Below the pieces are notes generated by a model. It saw only the letters and a program-made list of their open reading frames with translations, ran no database searches and was not told the DNA's origin. The position numbers and the translations under genes are program-made. Positions 46,291-56,120 of a stretch of 64,000 nucleotides of DNA are shown one piece after another (within the stretch, counting starts at the first letter, position 1; every line of letters begins with the position of its first letter). Origin of the DNA: Paludibacteraceae bacterium (GTDB taxonomy: Bacteria > Bacteroidota > Bacteroidia > Bacteroidales > Paludibacteraceae); the NCBI GenBank assembly GCA_017938155.1, contig JAGBCD010000027.1, forward strand, positions 78,231 through 142,230, in the 5' to 3' direction.

Positions 46291-48990
46291 ATGAACATGA
46301 GAAAAATTTTACTGATTTTATTTGGTGCATTAACTTATGTTGCCTATGCACAAGTAACTACAACACCCGCTATTATCCAAAAAGGATATCAAGGAGAGAT
46401 TGTTATCACTTTTGATCCTACAGCTGGCAATGGAGGTATGAAAACCGCCACAAAGTGTTTTGCTCATACCGGTCTTATCACAGCAACCTCTACTGCTGAT
46501 TCGGATTGGAAATATGTATTGGATGAATGGCGTGGAACTTCGACTGCTGCACAATGCACCCTCGTTGATGGTAAATGGCAGTTTACTATCCCTAATATCT
46601 ATACGTTCTACAACTGCCCAGAAACGGAAGAAATACTTCGAATAGCATTTGTTTTCCATGATGGCCCTGGTGGTAGCCTTGAGGGTAAAACAGCAGATGG
46701 TAAAGATATTTTTGTGGACTTGGCAGATGCAGGACTCGCTGTTTCTATAGAATCCAACATCGAAGAGATATCCAATCTTTCCGACAATATAACATTGGAA
46801 TGCAATGCTACTGCTGAGGCTGACCTCACACTCAAATGCAATGGAGAAGTTGTAAAACAAGCTACAGGTAAACAAATCGTTTATACCACTACGCTAACGC
46901 AAGCTGGCAATTTTGTTTATAGCTTAGAGGCGAAACAAGGGGAACAAATAGCAACGGATACCGTTGTTACATGCGTACCAACACAACCTATAGAAGCATC
47001 CAGACCTGCTGGCATTAGCATGGGTATTTATTACAACGAAACAGACCCTACTAAGGTCACGTTGGCTACTTTTGCTGCGGGAGCTAAACAACCACATAGC
47101 AAAACAGATTTGGTTTCTGCTTCCAACGTCTTTGTTGTAGGTGACTTCAACAATTGGGTAATCTCCAATGACTATCAAATGAAGAAGGATGGAAACTATT
47201 TCTGGTTGGAACTTTCCAACTTGGTTCCAAAAAAAGAGTATGCGATGCAATACGTTGTAAAACGTGCTGATGGAAAAGTGATACGCATCTCCGATCTCTA
47301 TTCAGAGAAAGTATTGCACCCAGACGATAAATGGGAACCTAAACAAGTGGATCCTACACTCATGGACTATCCTGCTAAAGGAAGTGGATACGTCACTGTA
47401 ATTCAAACGGATAAACCTAAATTCCAATGGTCGGATGCTACAAACAATTTTGTAAGACCAAACAAAAACAATTTGCTCGTGTACGAATTGTGGGTATATG
47501 ACCATACACCAGAACACTCGCTTCAAGGACTGATAGGAAGACTTGACTATATAAAGAACTTAGGCGTAAATGCCATTGAACTTATGCCTATGTGCGAGTT
47601 TGATAACAACTTCAGTTGGGGTTACAATCCCAATCACTATTTTGCATTGGACAAAGCTTATGGTACCCCAGAACAATTCAAAACCTTTGTAGATGAGTGC
47701 CACAAGCGTGGTATGGCGGTGATAATTGATATGGTATTCAACCATACCAATGGCAACAACCCAATGTGTAAACTCTATCCTTATGGGGATGACCTACAGT
47801 ACAATCCTTGGTTCAATGTCAAAAGCAAAGTACCTCATGGAGATGCTGGATTTGGAGAAGACTGGAATCATGCTTTTGCACCTGCACACGAGATGTTTAT
47901 CCGTGTACTGCAATATTGGATTCAAGAGTACAAAGTGGATGGCTATCGTTTGGACCTAAGTCATGGTATTTGCGGTACAACCTACGATGCTGTCTATCAA
48001 CTCAAAGACTATTATCAAAAGGGTGTCAAGGATGTGGCTCCTGATGCATACATGATCTTGGAGCACTGGGGCAGTGGAACGAACGACTTGGTAGTAGCCG
48101 GTATGATGCCATGGAATCGTTGTGATGAGGCATTCGGTGAAGCTGCTATGGGATGGTTGACAGGCAAAGACTCATTCTTTGGTGCCAACAAGGATAACTA
48201 TATCTCCTATAACAACTCACATGACGAGGAGAGAACCTTCTTCAAAGCGACTCTTTGGGGAAATGGACCTATGAAAACAGACGAGGCTGAAAGATGCAAA
48301 CGTGTTCCTTTGACACTCGGTTTTATGGCGATGTTGGACGGATCACACATGCTCTATCATTTTGATGAGTTAGGATTTGATTATTCTAAATGGCAAAATG
48401 CTGAAGGAGAGTGGGGTAAGAACGATGATGGTGTAAAACCTTATGGCGAGATTACATTGGATAGTGAATCCAACTTCAAGATGGAAGGCAAATTCCGCCC
48501 AGAACCTGCCGGATGGTTTACTGCTGCCAGCCCACGTATGGGAGCATACCAAAAGACCGCTCAAGCATTCCAATTGAGAACAAGATACTTGCCTAATGTG
48601 TTTGAAGGCAATCCTACCAATCTCAACATCGGTTCAGGAGTGGCTTTGCGTACCATACAATGGGGTAGCAATGTGTTTGTGGCAGGCAACTTCTCCACCA
48701 CAGAGACCAAGACACTTACACTACCTGCTGGCGTATGGTATGACTATTATGCTGGTGGCAAGGCTGCAACTACCTACCAAATGCAACCAGGAGAATTTAA
48801 GATTTTTACTGCGCTTCAACTACCGCTTCCTAAAGTGCCAAATAGTTATGACTTCAACACCGGTTTAGAAGAGATTGTATGGCCATCTGACAATGGAAAT
48901 ATCAATGCAGTTAAGCGTATCGAAGATGGACAAATCATTATCATCAAGGATGGTGTACGCTACAACATACTTGGTGCAATATTAGACTAA
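46291..48990 (+). CDS. secreted GH13 alpha-amylase-family glycoside hydrolase
   Basis: 899 residues (the ATG at 46297 is also possible). The signal peptide ends near AYAQ. The N-terminal ~170 residues are a starch-binding-like domain, followed by a CBM48-like part (VFVVGDFNNW, ~278). The GH13 barrel starts near YELWVYDHTPEHS. Catalytic residues are the nucleophile Asp555 (GYRLDLSHG), acid/base Glu591 (MILEHWG) and Asp645 (NNSHDEE). It should cleave or debranch alpha-glucans in the periplasm or outside the cell. The tail (GQIIIIKDGVRYNILG) resembles the end of the giant adhesin and may be a secretion or anchoring signal. Confidence 0.9.
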   Translation: MNMRKILLILFGALTYVAYAQVTTTPAIIQKGYQGEIVITFDPTAGNGGMKTATKCFAHTGLITATSTADSDWKYVLDEWRGTSTAAQCTLVDGKWQFTIPNIYTFYNCPETEEILRIAFVFHDGPGGSLEGKTADGKDIFVDLADAGLAVSIESNIEEISNLSDNITLECNATAEADLTLKCNGEVVKQATGKQIVYTTTLTQAGNFVYSLEAKQGEQIATDTVVTCVPTQPIEASRPAGISMGIYYNETDPTKVTLATFAAGAKQPHSKTDLVSASNVFVVGDFNNWVISNDYQMKKDGNYFWLELSNLVPKKEYAMQYVVKRADGKVIRISDLYSEKVLHPDDKWEPKQVDPTLMDYPAKGSGYVTVIQTDKPKFQWSDATNNFVRPNKNNLLVYELWVYDHTPEHSLQGLIGRLDYIKNLGVNAIELMPMCEFDNNFSWGYNPNHYFALDKAYGTPEQFKTFVDECHKRGMAVIIDMVFNHTNGNNPMCKLYPYGDDLQYNPWFNVKSKVPHGDAGFGEDWNHAFAPAHEMFIRVLQYWIQEYKVDGYRLDLSHGICGTTYDAVYQLKDYYQKGVKDVAPDAYMILEHWGSGTNDLVVAGMMPWNRCDEAFGEAAMGWLTGKDSFFGANKDNYISYNNSHDEERTFFKATLWGNGPMKTDEAERCKRVPLTLGFMAMLDGSHMLYHFDELGFDYSKWQNAEGEWGKNDDGVKPYGEITLDSESNFKMEGKFRPEPAGWFTAASPRMGAYQKTAQAFQLRTRYLPNVFEGNPTNLNIGSGVALRTIQWGSNVFVAGNFSTTETKTLTLPAGVWYDYYAGGKAATTYQMQPGEFKIFTALQLPLPKVPNSYDFNTGLEEIVWPSDNGNINAVKRIEDGQIIIIKDGVRYNILGAILD

Positions 48991-48999
48991 TACAACAAT

Positions 49000-49659
49000 A
49001 TGGCCATACATATTGAACATCTCAACAAAACCATCGGAAAACAAAAGGTTCTTGACGATATCACCCTTAGAATAGAAGATGGAGAAATAGTTGGTTTGCT
49101 TGGACCTAATGGTGCGGGCAAATCAACGCTTATGAAAATATTAGTGGGCTTGTGGAATCCAGATAATATGGAGTCTTTGAAACAGACTACACAAAGCAAT
49201 GGATACCTACCTGAGCAAAACCCATTATACAATGAGATGTATGTGCAAGAATATCTGTTGTTAATGGCCAAGTTGAATGGGATACCATCGCCTAAACTTG
49301 TGGTGCAAAAGTTAATCCACCAAGTCGGATTGGAGCAAGAGGTTACAAAAAAAATAGGAGAACTAAGCAAGGGATACAAGCAGCGAGTGGGGATAGCCCA
49401 AGCACTCATGGCTAACCCGGAATTATTGGTACTCGATGAACCCACTACCGGATTGGACCCTAACCAATTGAAAGAAATTCGTTCTTTGATACGTGAAATA
49501 GGCAAGGAAAGAACCGTAATCCTTTCTACCCATATCATGCAAGAAGTACGTGAGATGTGCGACCGAGTAGTATTGCTCAATAAAGGACAACTGAAGGTCA
49601 ACCAAAAAGTATCCCAGATAGATGACTTGGAAGGACTCTTTAGACAAGCTACTATTTAG
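49000..49659 (+). CDS. ABC transporter ATP-binding protein (GldA-like, short)
   Basis: 219 residues: Walker A GPNGAGKS (35-42), signature LSKGYKQRVGIAQAL, Walker B LLVLDEPTTGLD and H-loop STHIM. The sequence around YLPEQNPLYNEMYVQEYL is like GldA-type ATPases that work with gliding/T9SS-linked permeases, but it is about 80 residues shorter than GldA and no permease gene is adjacent. It lies 9 bases after the amylase gene. The substrate is unknown. Confidence 0.8.
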   Translation: MAIHIEHLNKTIGKQKVLDDITLRIEDGEIVGLLGPNGAGKSTLMKILVGLWNPDNMESLKQTTQSNGYLPEQNPLYNEMYVQEYLLLMAKLNGIPSPKLVVQKLIHQVGLEQEVTKKIGELSKGYKQRVGIAQALMANPELLVLDEPTTGLDPNQLKEIRSLIREIGKERTVILSTHIMQEVREMCDRVVLLNKGQLKVNQKVSQIDDLEGLFRQATI

Positions 49660-49701
49660 TGTTTATAAAAACACCCCGATTGTGACTACTATTTAGTGAA
49701 T

Positions 49702-50718
49702 ATGAGTGATTTTGATATAAGAAACCAAATGACGGAGAAAGAGCAAGACAATGCCTTGCGCCCTTTGCGTTTTGATGATTTTGCAGGACAGTCCAAGATT
49801 GTCAGCAACTTGCGTATCTTCGTAGAAGCTGCTCGCATGCGTGGCGAGAGCCTTGACCATGTCCTACTCTTTGGACCTCCGGGACTGGGTAAAACTACGT
49901 TGAGCAATATTATTGCCAACGAATTAGGGGTGGGCTTTAAGGTTACTTCAGGTCCAGTACTGGACAAACCAGGTGACCTCGCTGGTCTTCTCACATCTCT
50001 TGAAGAAAACGACGTCCTTTTTATAGATGAAATTCACCGCCTCTCCCCTATAGTTGAAGAGTATCTCTATTCGGCAATGGAGGATTTTCGAATTGATATC
50101 ATGATTGATAAGGGACCTTCTGCACGCACGATTCAAATCGACCTCAACAAGTTTACCCTCATTGGGGCTACTACCCGTAGTGGTTTGCTAACCAGCCCAT
50201 TGCGTGCACGTTTCGGTATCAATTGTCACCTCGAATACTATGATGCCCATGTACTTGCGGGCATTGTAGAGCGCAGTGCTCGACTCTTGGGCATTCATAT
50301 CGATAGCAAAGCTGCTGCCGAGATCTCTCGTCGCAGTCGTGGTACCCCTCGTATTGCCAATGCATTACTGCGTCGTGTGCGCGACTTTGCACAAGTCAAG
50401 GGAAACGGAGCAATCGATTTGGAGATTGCACGCTATGCCTTGGAGGCACTCAATATCGATACCTTCGGATTGGATGAGATTGACAACAAGTTGTTAAGCA
50501 CCATCATCGACAAGTTCAAAGGAGGACCTGTGGGCTTGAATACCATCGCTACTGCCATGGGCGAAGATGCCGGAACAATAGAGGATGTATATGAACCATA
50601 CCTCATCAAAGAAGGCTTTATCAAACGCACTCCTCGTGGTCGTGAAGCGACAGAATTGGCGTATAAGCACCTTGGCAAAACGCCATTGAGCAATGGCCAA
50701 ATTACATTGGAGTTCTGA
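49702..50718 (+). CDS. ruvB: Holliday junction branch migration helicase RuvB
   Basis: 338 residues from the ATG at 49702 ([10 protein letters not shown]), which fits family N-termini; an in-frame GTG at 49696 is the alternative. Motifs: [12 protein letters not shown], Walker [10 protein letters not shown], Walker [11 protein letters not shown], sensor [15 protein letters not shown], and the C-terminal winged helix ending [15 protein letters not shown]. RuvB hexamers drive branch migration with RuvA. No ruvA or ruvC is adjacent, as is usual in Bacteroidota. Confidence 0.97.
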   Translation: MSDFDIRNQMTEKEQDNALRPLRFDDFAGQSKIVSNLRIFVEAARMRGESLDHVLLFGPPGLGKTTLSNIIANELGVGFKVTSGPVLDKPGDLAGLLTSLEENDVLFIDEIHRLSPIVEEYLYSAMEDFRIDIMIDKGPSARTIQIDLNKFTLIGATTRSGLLTSPLRARFGINCHLEYYDAHVLAGIVERSARLLGIHIDSKAAAEISRRSRGTPRIANALLRRVRDFAQVKGNGAIDLEIARYALEALNIDTFGLDEIDNKLLSTIIDKFKGGPVGLNTIATAMGEDAGTIEDVYEPYLIKEGFIKRTPRGREATELAYKHLGKTPLSNGQITLEF

Positions 50719-50737
50719 TGACTTAACCTGTAATTTT

Positions 50738-50785
50738 AAGGAACTATATTTTTGAATAAGGCGTCACCAATATAGTTCCTTTTTT
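50738..50785 (+). terminator. intrinsic terminator of ruvB
   Basis: AAGGAACTATATT (50738-50750) pairs with AATATAGTTCCTT (50769-50781), and a T-run follows. The 13-bp stem is perfect. Confidence 0.93.
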
Positions 50786-50961
50786 GTTTGTTGGAAAAGT
50801 GTGTGTGTTTCTGATTTATTAGTTTGCTTTAAGGTATATATTTTGCCTGAATAATGCAGAGATAAAAGAGAATATATTGTATCTGCCAATCTACACACAT
50901 TTTATGAATAAAAACAAGCGATGGGTAGTGCAATTTATAAATTTGATTTAACAAAGTTAAC

Positions 50962-51750
50962 ATGATAAATAAGCAATACAAAGCCGTCTTCATTGACTGG
51001 GACGATACGATAGGGGATTTTATTGGGGCTGCGAAATTGGCACTTCACGAGATGTATGGCAAATACAATCTCAGTGACTACTTTGCTTCTCACGAAGAGT
51101 TTGTATCGCTCTATAAACCGCATAATATCGAATTGTGGGATAAATATGGAAAAGACCTCGTGACCAAGGATTTCTTGCGTATAGATCGCTTCCTATGGCC
51201 CTTGCTACATGGCAGTAAACTCGTTTCTGCAGCGCAGCGAACTAAGGAGGGTATGATGGGAGGTCCTAATAAGTCCTTCCCTTTAGGAGAGGATTTAGGA
51301 GAGGCTTTAACTTCTCTCGCCGAGCAAATGAGTGAGGACTTTCTCAACTTAACCACGGCACATTTTTCATTGCTACCAGGAGCTGAGGAATTGGTACGTT
51401 ATTTGGCAACTAAATATCCACTGACCGTAGTGACCAATGGTTTTGTTGAAGTACAATACGAGAAGTTCGACAAGAGTGGACTTCGTGACTGCTTCACACA
51501 TATCGTGCTGAGCGAGGAAGTGGGATGTCAAAAACCCAATCCACGCATTTTTGAAGAGGCATTGCGCATGAACGGCTTGCAAGCACAAGATGTCGTTATG
51601 ATAGGTGATTCATGGAACTCGGACATTTTGGGTGCAAAAAATGCGGGAATAGATCAAATATGGATTCGAAAAAACAAAGAACCGCTTTTGCCAGAACAAA
51701 ATGCAACATATATTGTACAGGATTTGATGGAAATCAAAACACTGATCTAA
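50962..51750 (+). CDS. yjjG: YjjG-family HAD pyrimidine nucleotidase with an in-frame insertion
   Basis: 262 residues. HAD motif I is FIDWDDT (nucleophile Asp12, Asp14), motif II VVTNG, motif III a Lys in QKPNPRIFEEAL and motif IV MIGDSWNSDILGAKNAG. YjjG-type enzymes dephosphorylate nucleotides including non-canonical pyrimidines. The family is usually about 225-235 residues. The extra ~28 residues lie near 92-118 (RTKEGMMGGPNKSFPLGED) and are encoded by 51235-51312, whose CCTTCCC...TTAGGAGAGG bases look like a dispersed repeat read in frame. Activity is probably kept because all motifs lie outside the insertion. Confidence 0.82.
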   Translation: MINKQYKAVFIDWDDTIGDFIGAAKLALHEMYGKYNLSDYFASHEEFVSLYKPHNIELWDKYGKDLVTKDFLRIDRFLWPLLHGSKLVSAAQRTKEGMMGGPNKSFPLGEDLGEALTSLAEQMSEDFLNLTTAHFSLLPGAEELVRYLATKYPLTVVTNGFVEVQYEKFDKSGLRDCFTHIVLSEEVGCQKPNPRIFEEALRMNGLQAQDVVMIGDSWNSDILGAKNAGIDQIWIRKNKEPLLPEQNATYIVQDLMEIKTLI

Positions 51751-51843
51751 CATTCAATTTAGTTCAAAAAAACTGCCATTTTGTCAGTAATGAAAGCAAT
51801 ATACATCAAGTGGCATAAAATGTGTTAAAGATATACAAAAAGG

Positions 51844-52470
51844 ATGATTATGTTTAAAAATAAAAGTTACAAAAAAGATACTATGAGCAAGAAAAATAAG
51901 GAACAAAATCCAACATCTCAAAAGGATATGCAAAAAAAACTTGCACAAGAACCTACTAATGAAAACCTTAACAACGATGAGGTACAAGAAACTACTCAGA
52001 CAAATCCTTTACAAGAGATGGAGGAAAAAATTAACCAATTGGAAGCCAAAGTGGCAGAGTTGGAAGACCTCAAACTGCGACAAATGGCAGAGTTTGATAA
52101 CTATAGACGTCGTACCAACAAAGAAAAATTAGAACTCCTACAAAATGCTGGAGAAAGAATATTTGTAGATATGTTACCTTTGGTGGATGACTTTGAAAGA
52201 GCCAAAGATGCAATGGCAAAAACCGATGACATTGACTCTGTACGCCAAGGAATAGATTTGATATACAACAAATTTATTGGATTTTTAGCTTCTAACGATG
52301 TGAAAGTGATTCAGACAGATGATGCAGAATTTAATACCGATTTACATGAGGCTATAACCACATTTGCCGCTGGCGAAGATAAGAAAGGTAAAGTGATAGA
52401 TTGTACTCAAAAGGGCTACACACTTGGTGAGAAAGTGATTCGCTTTTCAAAAGTGGTTGTCGGCGAATAA
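51844..52470 (+). CDS. grpE: nucleotide exchange factor GrpE
   Basis: Up to 208 residues; the ATG at 51850 has AAAGG at good distance and the ATG at 51883 (MSKKNKEQN) is also possible. A charged N-terminus and coiled coil (EEKINQLEAKVAELEDLKLRQMAEFDNYRRRTNKEK) precede the beta-domain (HEAITTFAAGEDKKGKVIDCTQKGYTLGEKVIRFSKVVVGE). GrpE releases ADP from DnaK. It lies 30 bases before dnaJ, a common pairing. Confidence 0.95.
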   Translation: MIMFKNKSYKKDTMSKKNKEQNPTSQKDMQKKLAQEPTNENLNNDEVQETTQTNPLQEMEEKINQLEAKVAELEDLKLRQMAEFDNYRRRTNKEKLELLQNAGERIFVDMLPLVDDFERAKDAMAKTDDIDSVRQGIDLIYNKFIGFLASNDVKVIQTDDAEFNTDLHEAITTFAAGEDKKGKVIDCTQKGYTLGEKVIRFSKVVVGE

Positions 52471-52500
52471 TTCAAAATTCTAAATTCAAAATTCGGAATT
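52471..52500. repeat. AATTC-rich spacer between grpE and dnaJ
   Basis: TTCAAAATTCTAAATTC and AAAATTCGGAATT fill the 30-base gap. Similar AATTCTTAATTC runs occur at 9914-9950, 62683-62715 and 63979-64000, always between genes. Confidence 0.6.
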
Positions 52501-53649
52501 ATGGCACAGAAAAGAGATTATTATGAAGTGCTTGGAGTCAGCAAGTCTGCAACTGCTGAAGAGATAAAAAAAGCGTATCGCAAAAAAGCGATACAATTTC
52601 ACCCAGACAAGAATCCTGGTGACAAACAAGCAGAAGAAAAATTCAAAGAGGCAGCTGAGGCTTATGAAGTACTATCTGACCCTCAAAAACGCCAACGTTA
52701 TGACCAGTTTGGTCATGCTGGTGTAGGAGGTGCTGCTGGTGGACACGGCATGTCAATGGAGGACATTTTCTCACAATTTGGGGATATTTTCGGAGGCGTA
52801 GGATTTGATTTTGGAGACTTCTTTGGAGGGGGAAGAGCTTCGCATTCCCAAAGAGTAAGAAGAGGGACCGATTTGAGAGTCAAAGTACGCTTGACTTTAG
52901 AAGAGATTGCTACGGGGATAGAGAAGAAAATCAAAGTTCGCAAATTGGTGGATTGCCAAGCATGTAATTCCACAGGAAGTGCTGATAGAAGTGCAGGAGA
53001 GACCTGTCCTACATGTAAGGGAACAGGAAGAACTGTGAGAGCACAAAGAGGAATTTTTGGCATGATGCAGGTACAAGAAGAATGTCCTACTTGCCATGGT
53101 GAAGGAAAGATTATTAAAAACAAATGCCCTAAATGCAATGGTGAAGGTGTGATTAGAGACGAGGAGATTATCTCTATCAATATCCCTGCAGGTGTGATGG
53201 GAGGCATGCAACTGACCGTGCAAAACAAAGGTAATGCCGCACCGAGAGGAGGCGTTCCTGGAGATTTGCTCGTCTTGATTGAAGAAGAACCCCATAAGGA
53301 TTTTGTAAGGGATAATAATGATTTGATATATAACTTATTATTAGATATGCCTACAGCTATACTCGGAGGACAAGTACAAATACCAACCCTTACCGGAGAT
53401 GTCAAAATAACCATTGCACCAGGTACACAACCCGGCAAAGTGCTACGCATGAGAGGCAAAGGACTTCCTGCTATTGACCAATTTGGAAGAAATTATGGAA
53501 CAGGAGATTTGTTGATCAATGTTGGAGTTTACATCCCAGAAAAACTATCAAGGGATGAGAAGAAAATGATTGAACAACTACAAAATAGTCCAAATATAGT
53601 ACCAGGTTCATCAGATAAAAAGAATTTCTTTAAAAACTTGTTTGGATGA
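52501..53649 (+). CDS. dnaJ: chaperone DnaJ
   Basis: 382 residues: J domain with HPDKNPGD, a Gly/Phe-rich segment ([19 protein letters not shown]), four zinc motifs ([36 protein letters not shown]) and a C-terminal substrate domain. It delivers substrates to DnaK and stimulates its ATPase. Its stop codon overlaps the next gene by four bases, so an outer-membrane protein gene is translationally coupled to it. Confidence 0.97.
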   Translation: MAQKRDYYEVLGVSKSATAEEIKKAYRKKAIQFHPDKNPGDKQAEEKFKEAAEAYEVLSDPQKRQRYDQFGHAGVGGAAGGHGMSMEDIFSQFGDIFGGVGFDFGDFFGGGRASHSQRVRRGTDLRVKVRLTLEEIATGIEKKIKVRKLVDCQACNSTGSADRSAGETCPTCKGTGRTVRAQRGIFGMMQVQEECPTCHGEGKIIKNKCPKCNGEGVIRDEEIISINIPAGVMGGMQLTVQNKGNAAPRGGVPGDLLVLIEEEPHKDFVRDNNDLIYNLLLDMPTAILGGQVQIPTLTGDVKITIAPGTQPGKVLRMRGKGLPAIDQFGRNYGTGDLLINVGVYIPEKLSRDEKKMIEQLQNSPNIVPGSSDKKNFFKNLFG

Positions 53650-56111
53650 AAAAATATCTATTGGTCATGTCACTCATATGCCTCAGCATGGTAATACATG
53701 CAGAGGCATTTCCTGTTTTTGGAGTGGATAGTTTATCAAGTGATTTTTTTAAACAGTGGTATCTAACGACGGATCTGGGGCATTACTTAGATAACTATTC
53801 CGATTATGTCGTTTACGAAACGGAAACAACTGGTGAATGGAATACAGGTGATATGAATATTTTTTCTATCGCGGGTAATTCCTATAGACAAAATAAGTAT
53901 TTTTATAATGGCATGCGTGTAAATAGTCGTGCACTTGTAGGCCATACATTCCTATATACAAATATGGGGCAAATGCAGTATGCTCTTAATTATCACACTG
54001 GTGCCATGTATTTTGTAGATGATACAACTCAATTGCAATCCATTTCTATCACTGGTAATATGGGTAATTTGGGTGGTATATCACCAGGGACGAAACAGCT
54101 TATCAATCTCTTTCATTCCTCAGGTGAAGAACGAACGATGGATACTCGCCCTATCAATTTGCGTAACCATATCATTGGTGCGGGTACGCTAAATGCAACT
54201 TTTGCTATTCCTTACAACGGAAAAAAATATTATCAACACGTATATGCAAATACTGGATGGCGCTCACAAACAGCATTTGACCATACTGGTATTACTGATT
54301 TATATACCACACCTTACTACGCCGTACAACTGGATGGACAGATACCTATCCCACACAAAACCTTAGATCAGTTGAATTATTATCTCATAGCCAACGGACG
54401 AGGGGACCTCTATTCCGAGTTGTTGTACAACCATAATGAAGTAGCGGACCAACAAGCATATACAGCTGCGCTATATGCTACTAAAGGTTTTGATAATGCT
54501 GGCAAACTTATAGCAGGTGTCAACTGGGGATTGACCAAGATTATGCATGATACCCTTCAATTTGAGCGTAATCTTTTGGATCAAGATGGAGAAGCCTTCG
54601 ACCCTTGGTATGCAGATGGAGTTATCAATGAACTAAATATATCGCTGCAATACGATCAACCACTTCTACCATGGTTACGAGTTCATGCTGAAGGTTACAA
54701 CTCATTGGTTCATTTTGCTCCAACTACAAATCAATGGACCAACCATGTCTATTTGCAAAGCATTGCGGATAAATCAAGGACTTCATTATACAATTACCAC
54801 TGGCAGTCCAATGCTTTTACTTCTGGAATATTAGAAAACGAAGCATTAATCATTGCAGAAAAACAATTTACACCAAAATTCAAGATGCAAGCACATCTCG
54901 GAGTATCATTGGATGCTATCTTACTCAAAGATAAATCTGTCGTTTCACCCAATTGGTTAGCTAAGTTAGCTTTGGATTATACCCCAACATGGTGGTTTCA
55001 TATAGGATTGAACTTGTCTCATAATAGAATGAGTTATACATGGGACGAAACCAAATATCTAAGCAATGATTATCTTAATGCAACCATTCGCTATGATGAC
55101 CAAACCTGCTTGGCTACAACAGGAGGTAAATACCATGCCATAGATAAATCTCTTTGGGCACATCAGCCCTCTTATGCCGTATTAGATATACCTATCCGAT
55201 TTACGTTTGACAAACAAGCACGTCACCAGTTCACATTGCTATCCTCAATTCGTAAATATTACAATACATGGTTCACCGACTATACGGATGGACTAGAAAA
55301 TAATATGATACAACATGAGGGATTGTATTATTGGCGAGAAGGAGAAAAACACTATACTGTAGGGGTGCAACCAATGGACCTAATGAGCGGACGTGTAGGA
55401 GGAAGAACACCCTATTACATGTCCAATGTTGCTAAATACTCTTACACAGGTAAAAAATGGTTTGTCAGTTTCTCATGGCAGAGTTACTTAATGGCAGGAC
55501 TATCTACATTAGGAAATGGACCACTACACAACAATATAGGTGTACTTGCGGAATCTAGTGCCAATCCAAATACCTATAAAGTGGAACGTGAAAGCAACTG
55601 GCCATACCAAGGGAATTGCAGACTCAATCAAGATAAATCGTTCATCTTACGATTGCAGGTAACCTACAACCCTTGTAAGTATTTCTCTATAAGTCTAAAT
55701 GGTAAATTCAAAGATGGACAGCCATTTTCAAATTTCATAGCCCATACATATACCCAGAATGGACATCGGCAAGTGGCTATATACAACGATGATGCAAAAG
55801 GTATCAATATGGCTAATACTTGGTTTGGAAAACGAGAGGATGCCTTCTTTAATTTTGATTTGAGAATGACAGGGCGTTGGTGGATCAAACAAATACCATT
55901 TCAACTGGATTTGACATGTTATAATATTTATGACTTTGGTACTGCACTAACGGAATACACTTTTGATAAATACGATTATCCTACCTATTCACATTGGACT
56001 AACGATAGAGGAATGGTGAGCATGCATGAGAGCAGAACATCAATGTCCTTATGTATTCCTCGTGGCTTGTTGCTCAAGTTGACAATAGGATTGGAAAAAC
56101 AAACAATGTAA
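53646..56111 (+). CDS. TonB-dependent receptor-like outer-membrane protein
   Basis: 821 residues with a signal peptide ([21 protein letters not shown]). The first ~130 residues have plug-like features ([38 protein letters not shown]), and the remainder is a long series of amphipathic beta-strands with alternating aromatic residues, ending [13 protein letters not shown]. There is no carboxypeptidase-regulatory domain and no clear TonB box. Transport or an outer-membrane assembly role is inferred. It is coupled to dnaJ (four-base overlap) and followed after nine bases by an O-antigen ligase-like gene. Confidence 0.75.
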   Translation: MKKYLLVMSLICLSMVIHAEAFPVFGVDSLSSDFFKQWYLTTDLGHYLDNYSDYVVYETETTGEWNTGDMNIFSIAGNSYRQNKYFYNGMRVNSRALVGHTFLYTNMGQMQYALNYHTGAMYFVDDTTQLQSISITGNMGNLGGISPGTKQLINLFHSSGEERTMDTRPINLRNHIIGAGTLNATFAIPYNGKKYYQHVYANTGWRSQTAFDHTGITDLYTTPYYAVQLDGQIPIPHKTLDQLNYYLIANGRGDLYSELLYNHNEVADQQAYTAALYATKGFDNAGKLIAGVNWGLTKIMHDTLQFERNLLDQDGEAFDPWYADGVINELNISLQYDQPLLPWLRVHAEGYNSLVHFAPTTNQWTNHVYLQSIADKSRTSLYNYHWQSNAFTSGILENEALIIAEKQFTPKFKMQAHLGVSLDAILLKDKSVVSPNWLAKLALDYTPTWWFHIGLNLSHNRMSYTWDETKYLSNDYLNATIRYDDQTCLATTGGKYHAIDKSLWAHQPSYAVLDIPIRFTFDKQARHQFTLLSSIRKYYNTWFTDYTDGLENNMIQHEGLYYWREGEKHYTVGVQPMDLMSGRVGGRTPYYMSNVAKYSYTGKKWFVSFSWQSYLMAGLSTLGNGPLHNNIGVLAESSANPNTYKVERESNWPYQGNCRLNQDKSFILRLQVTYNPCKYFSISLNGKFKDGQPFSNFIAHTYTQNGHRQVAIYNDDAKGINMANTWFGKREDAFFNFDLRMTGRWWIKQIPFQLDLTCYNIYDFGTALTEYTFDKYDYPTYSHWTNDRGMVSMHESRTSMSLCIPRGLLLKLTIGLEKQTM

Positions 56112-56120
56112 ACTCTTTAG

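Noticed and set aside
50938-50945. TAAATTTG as promoter for the yjjG-like gene
   Set aside because: It lies only 17 bases before the ATG and lacks a -33 element at the right distance.
52713-53459. 248-residue minus-strand ORF
   Set aside because: It is fully antisense to dnaJ, which has all family motifs.
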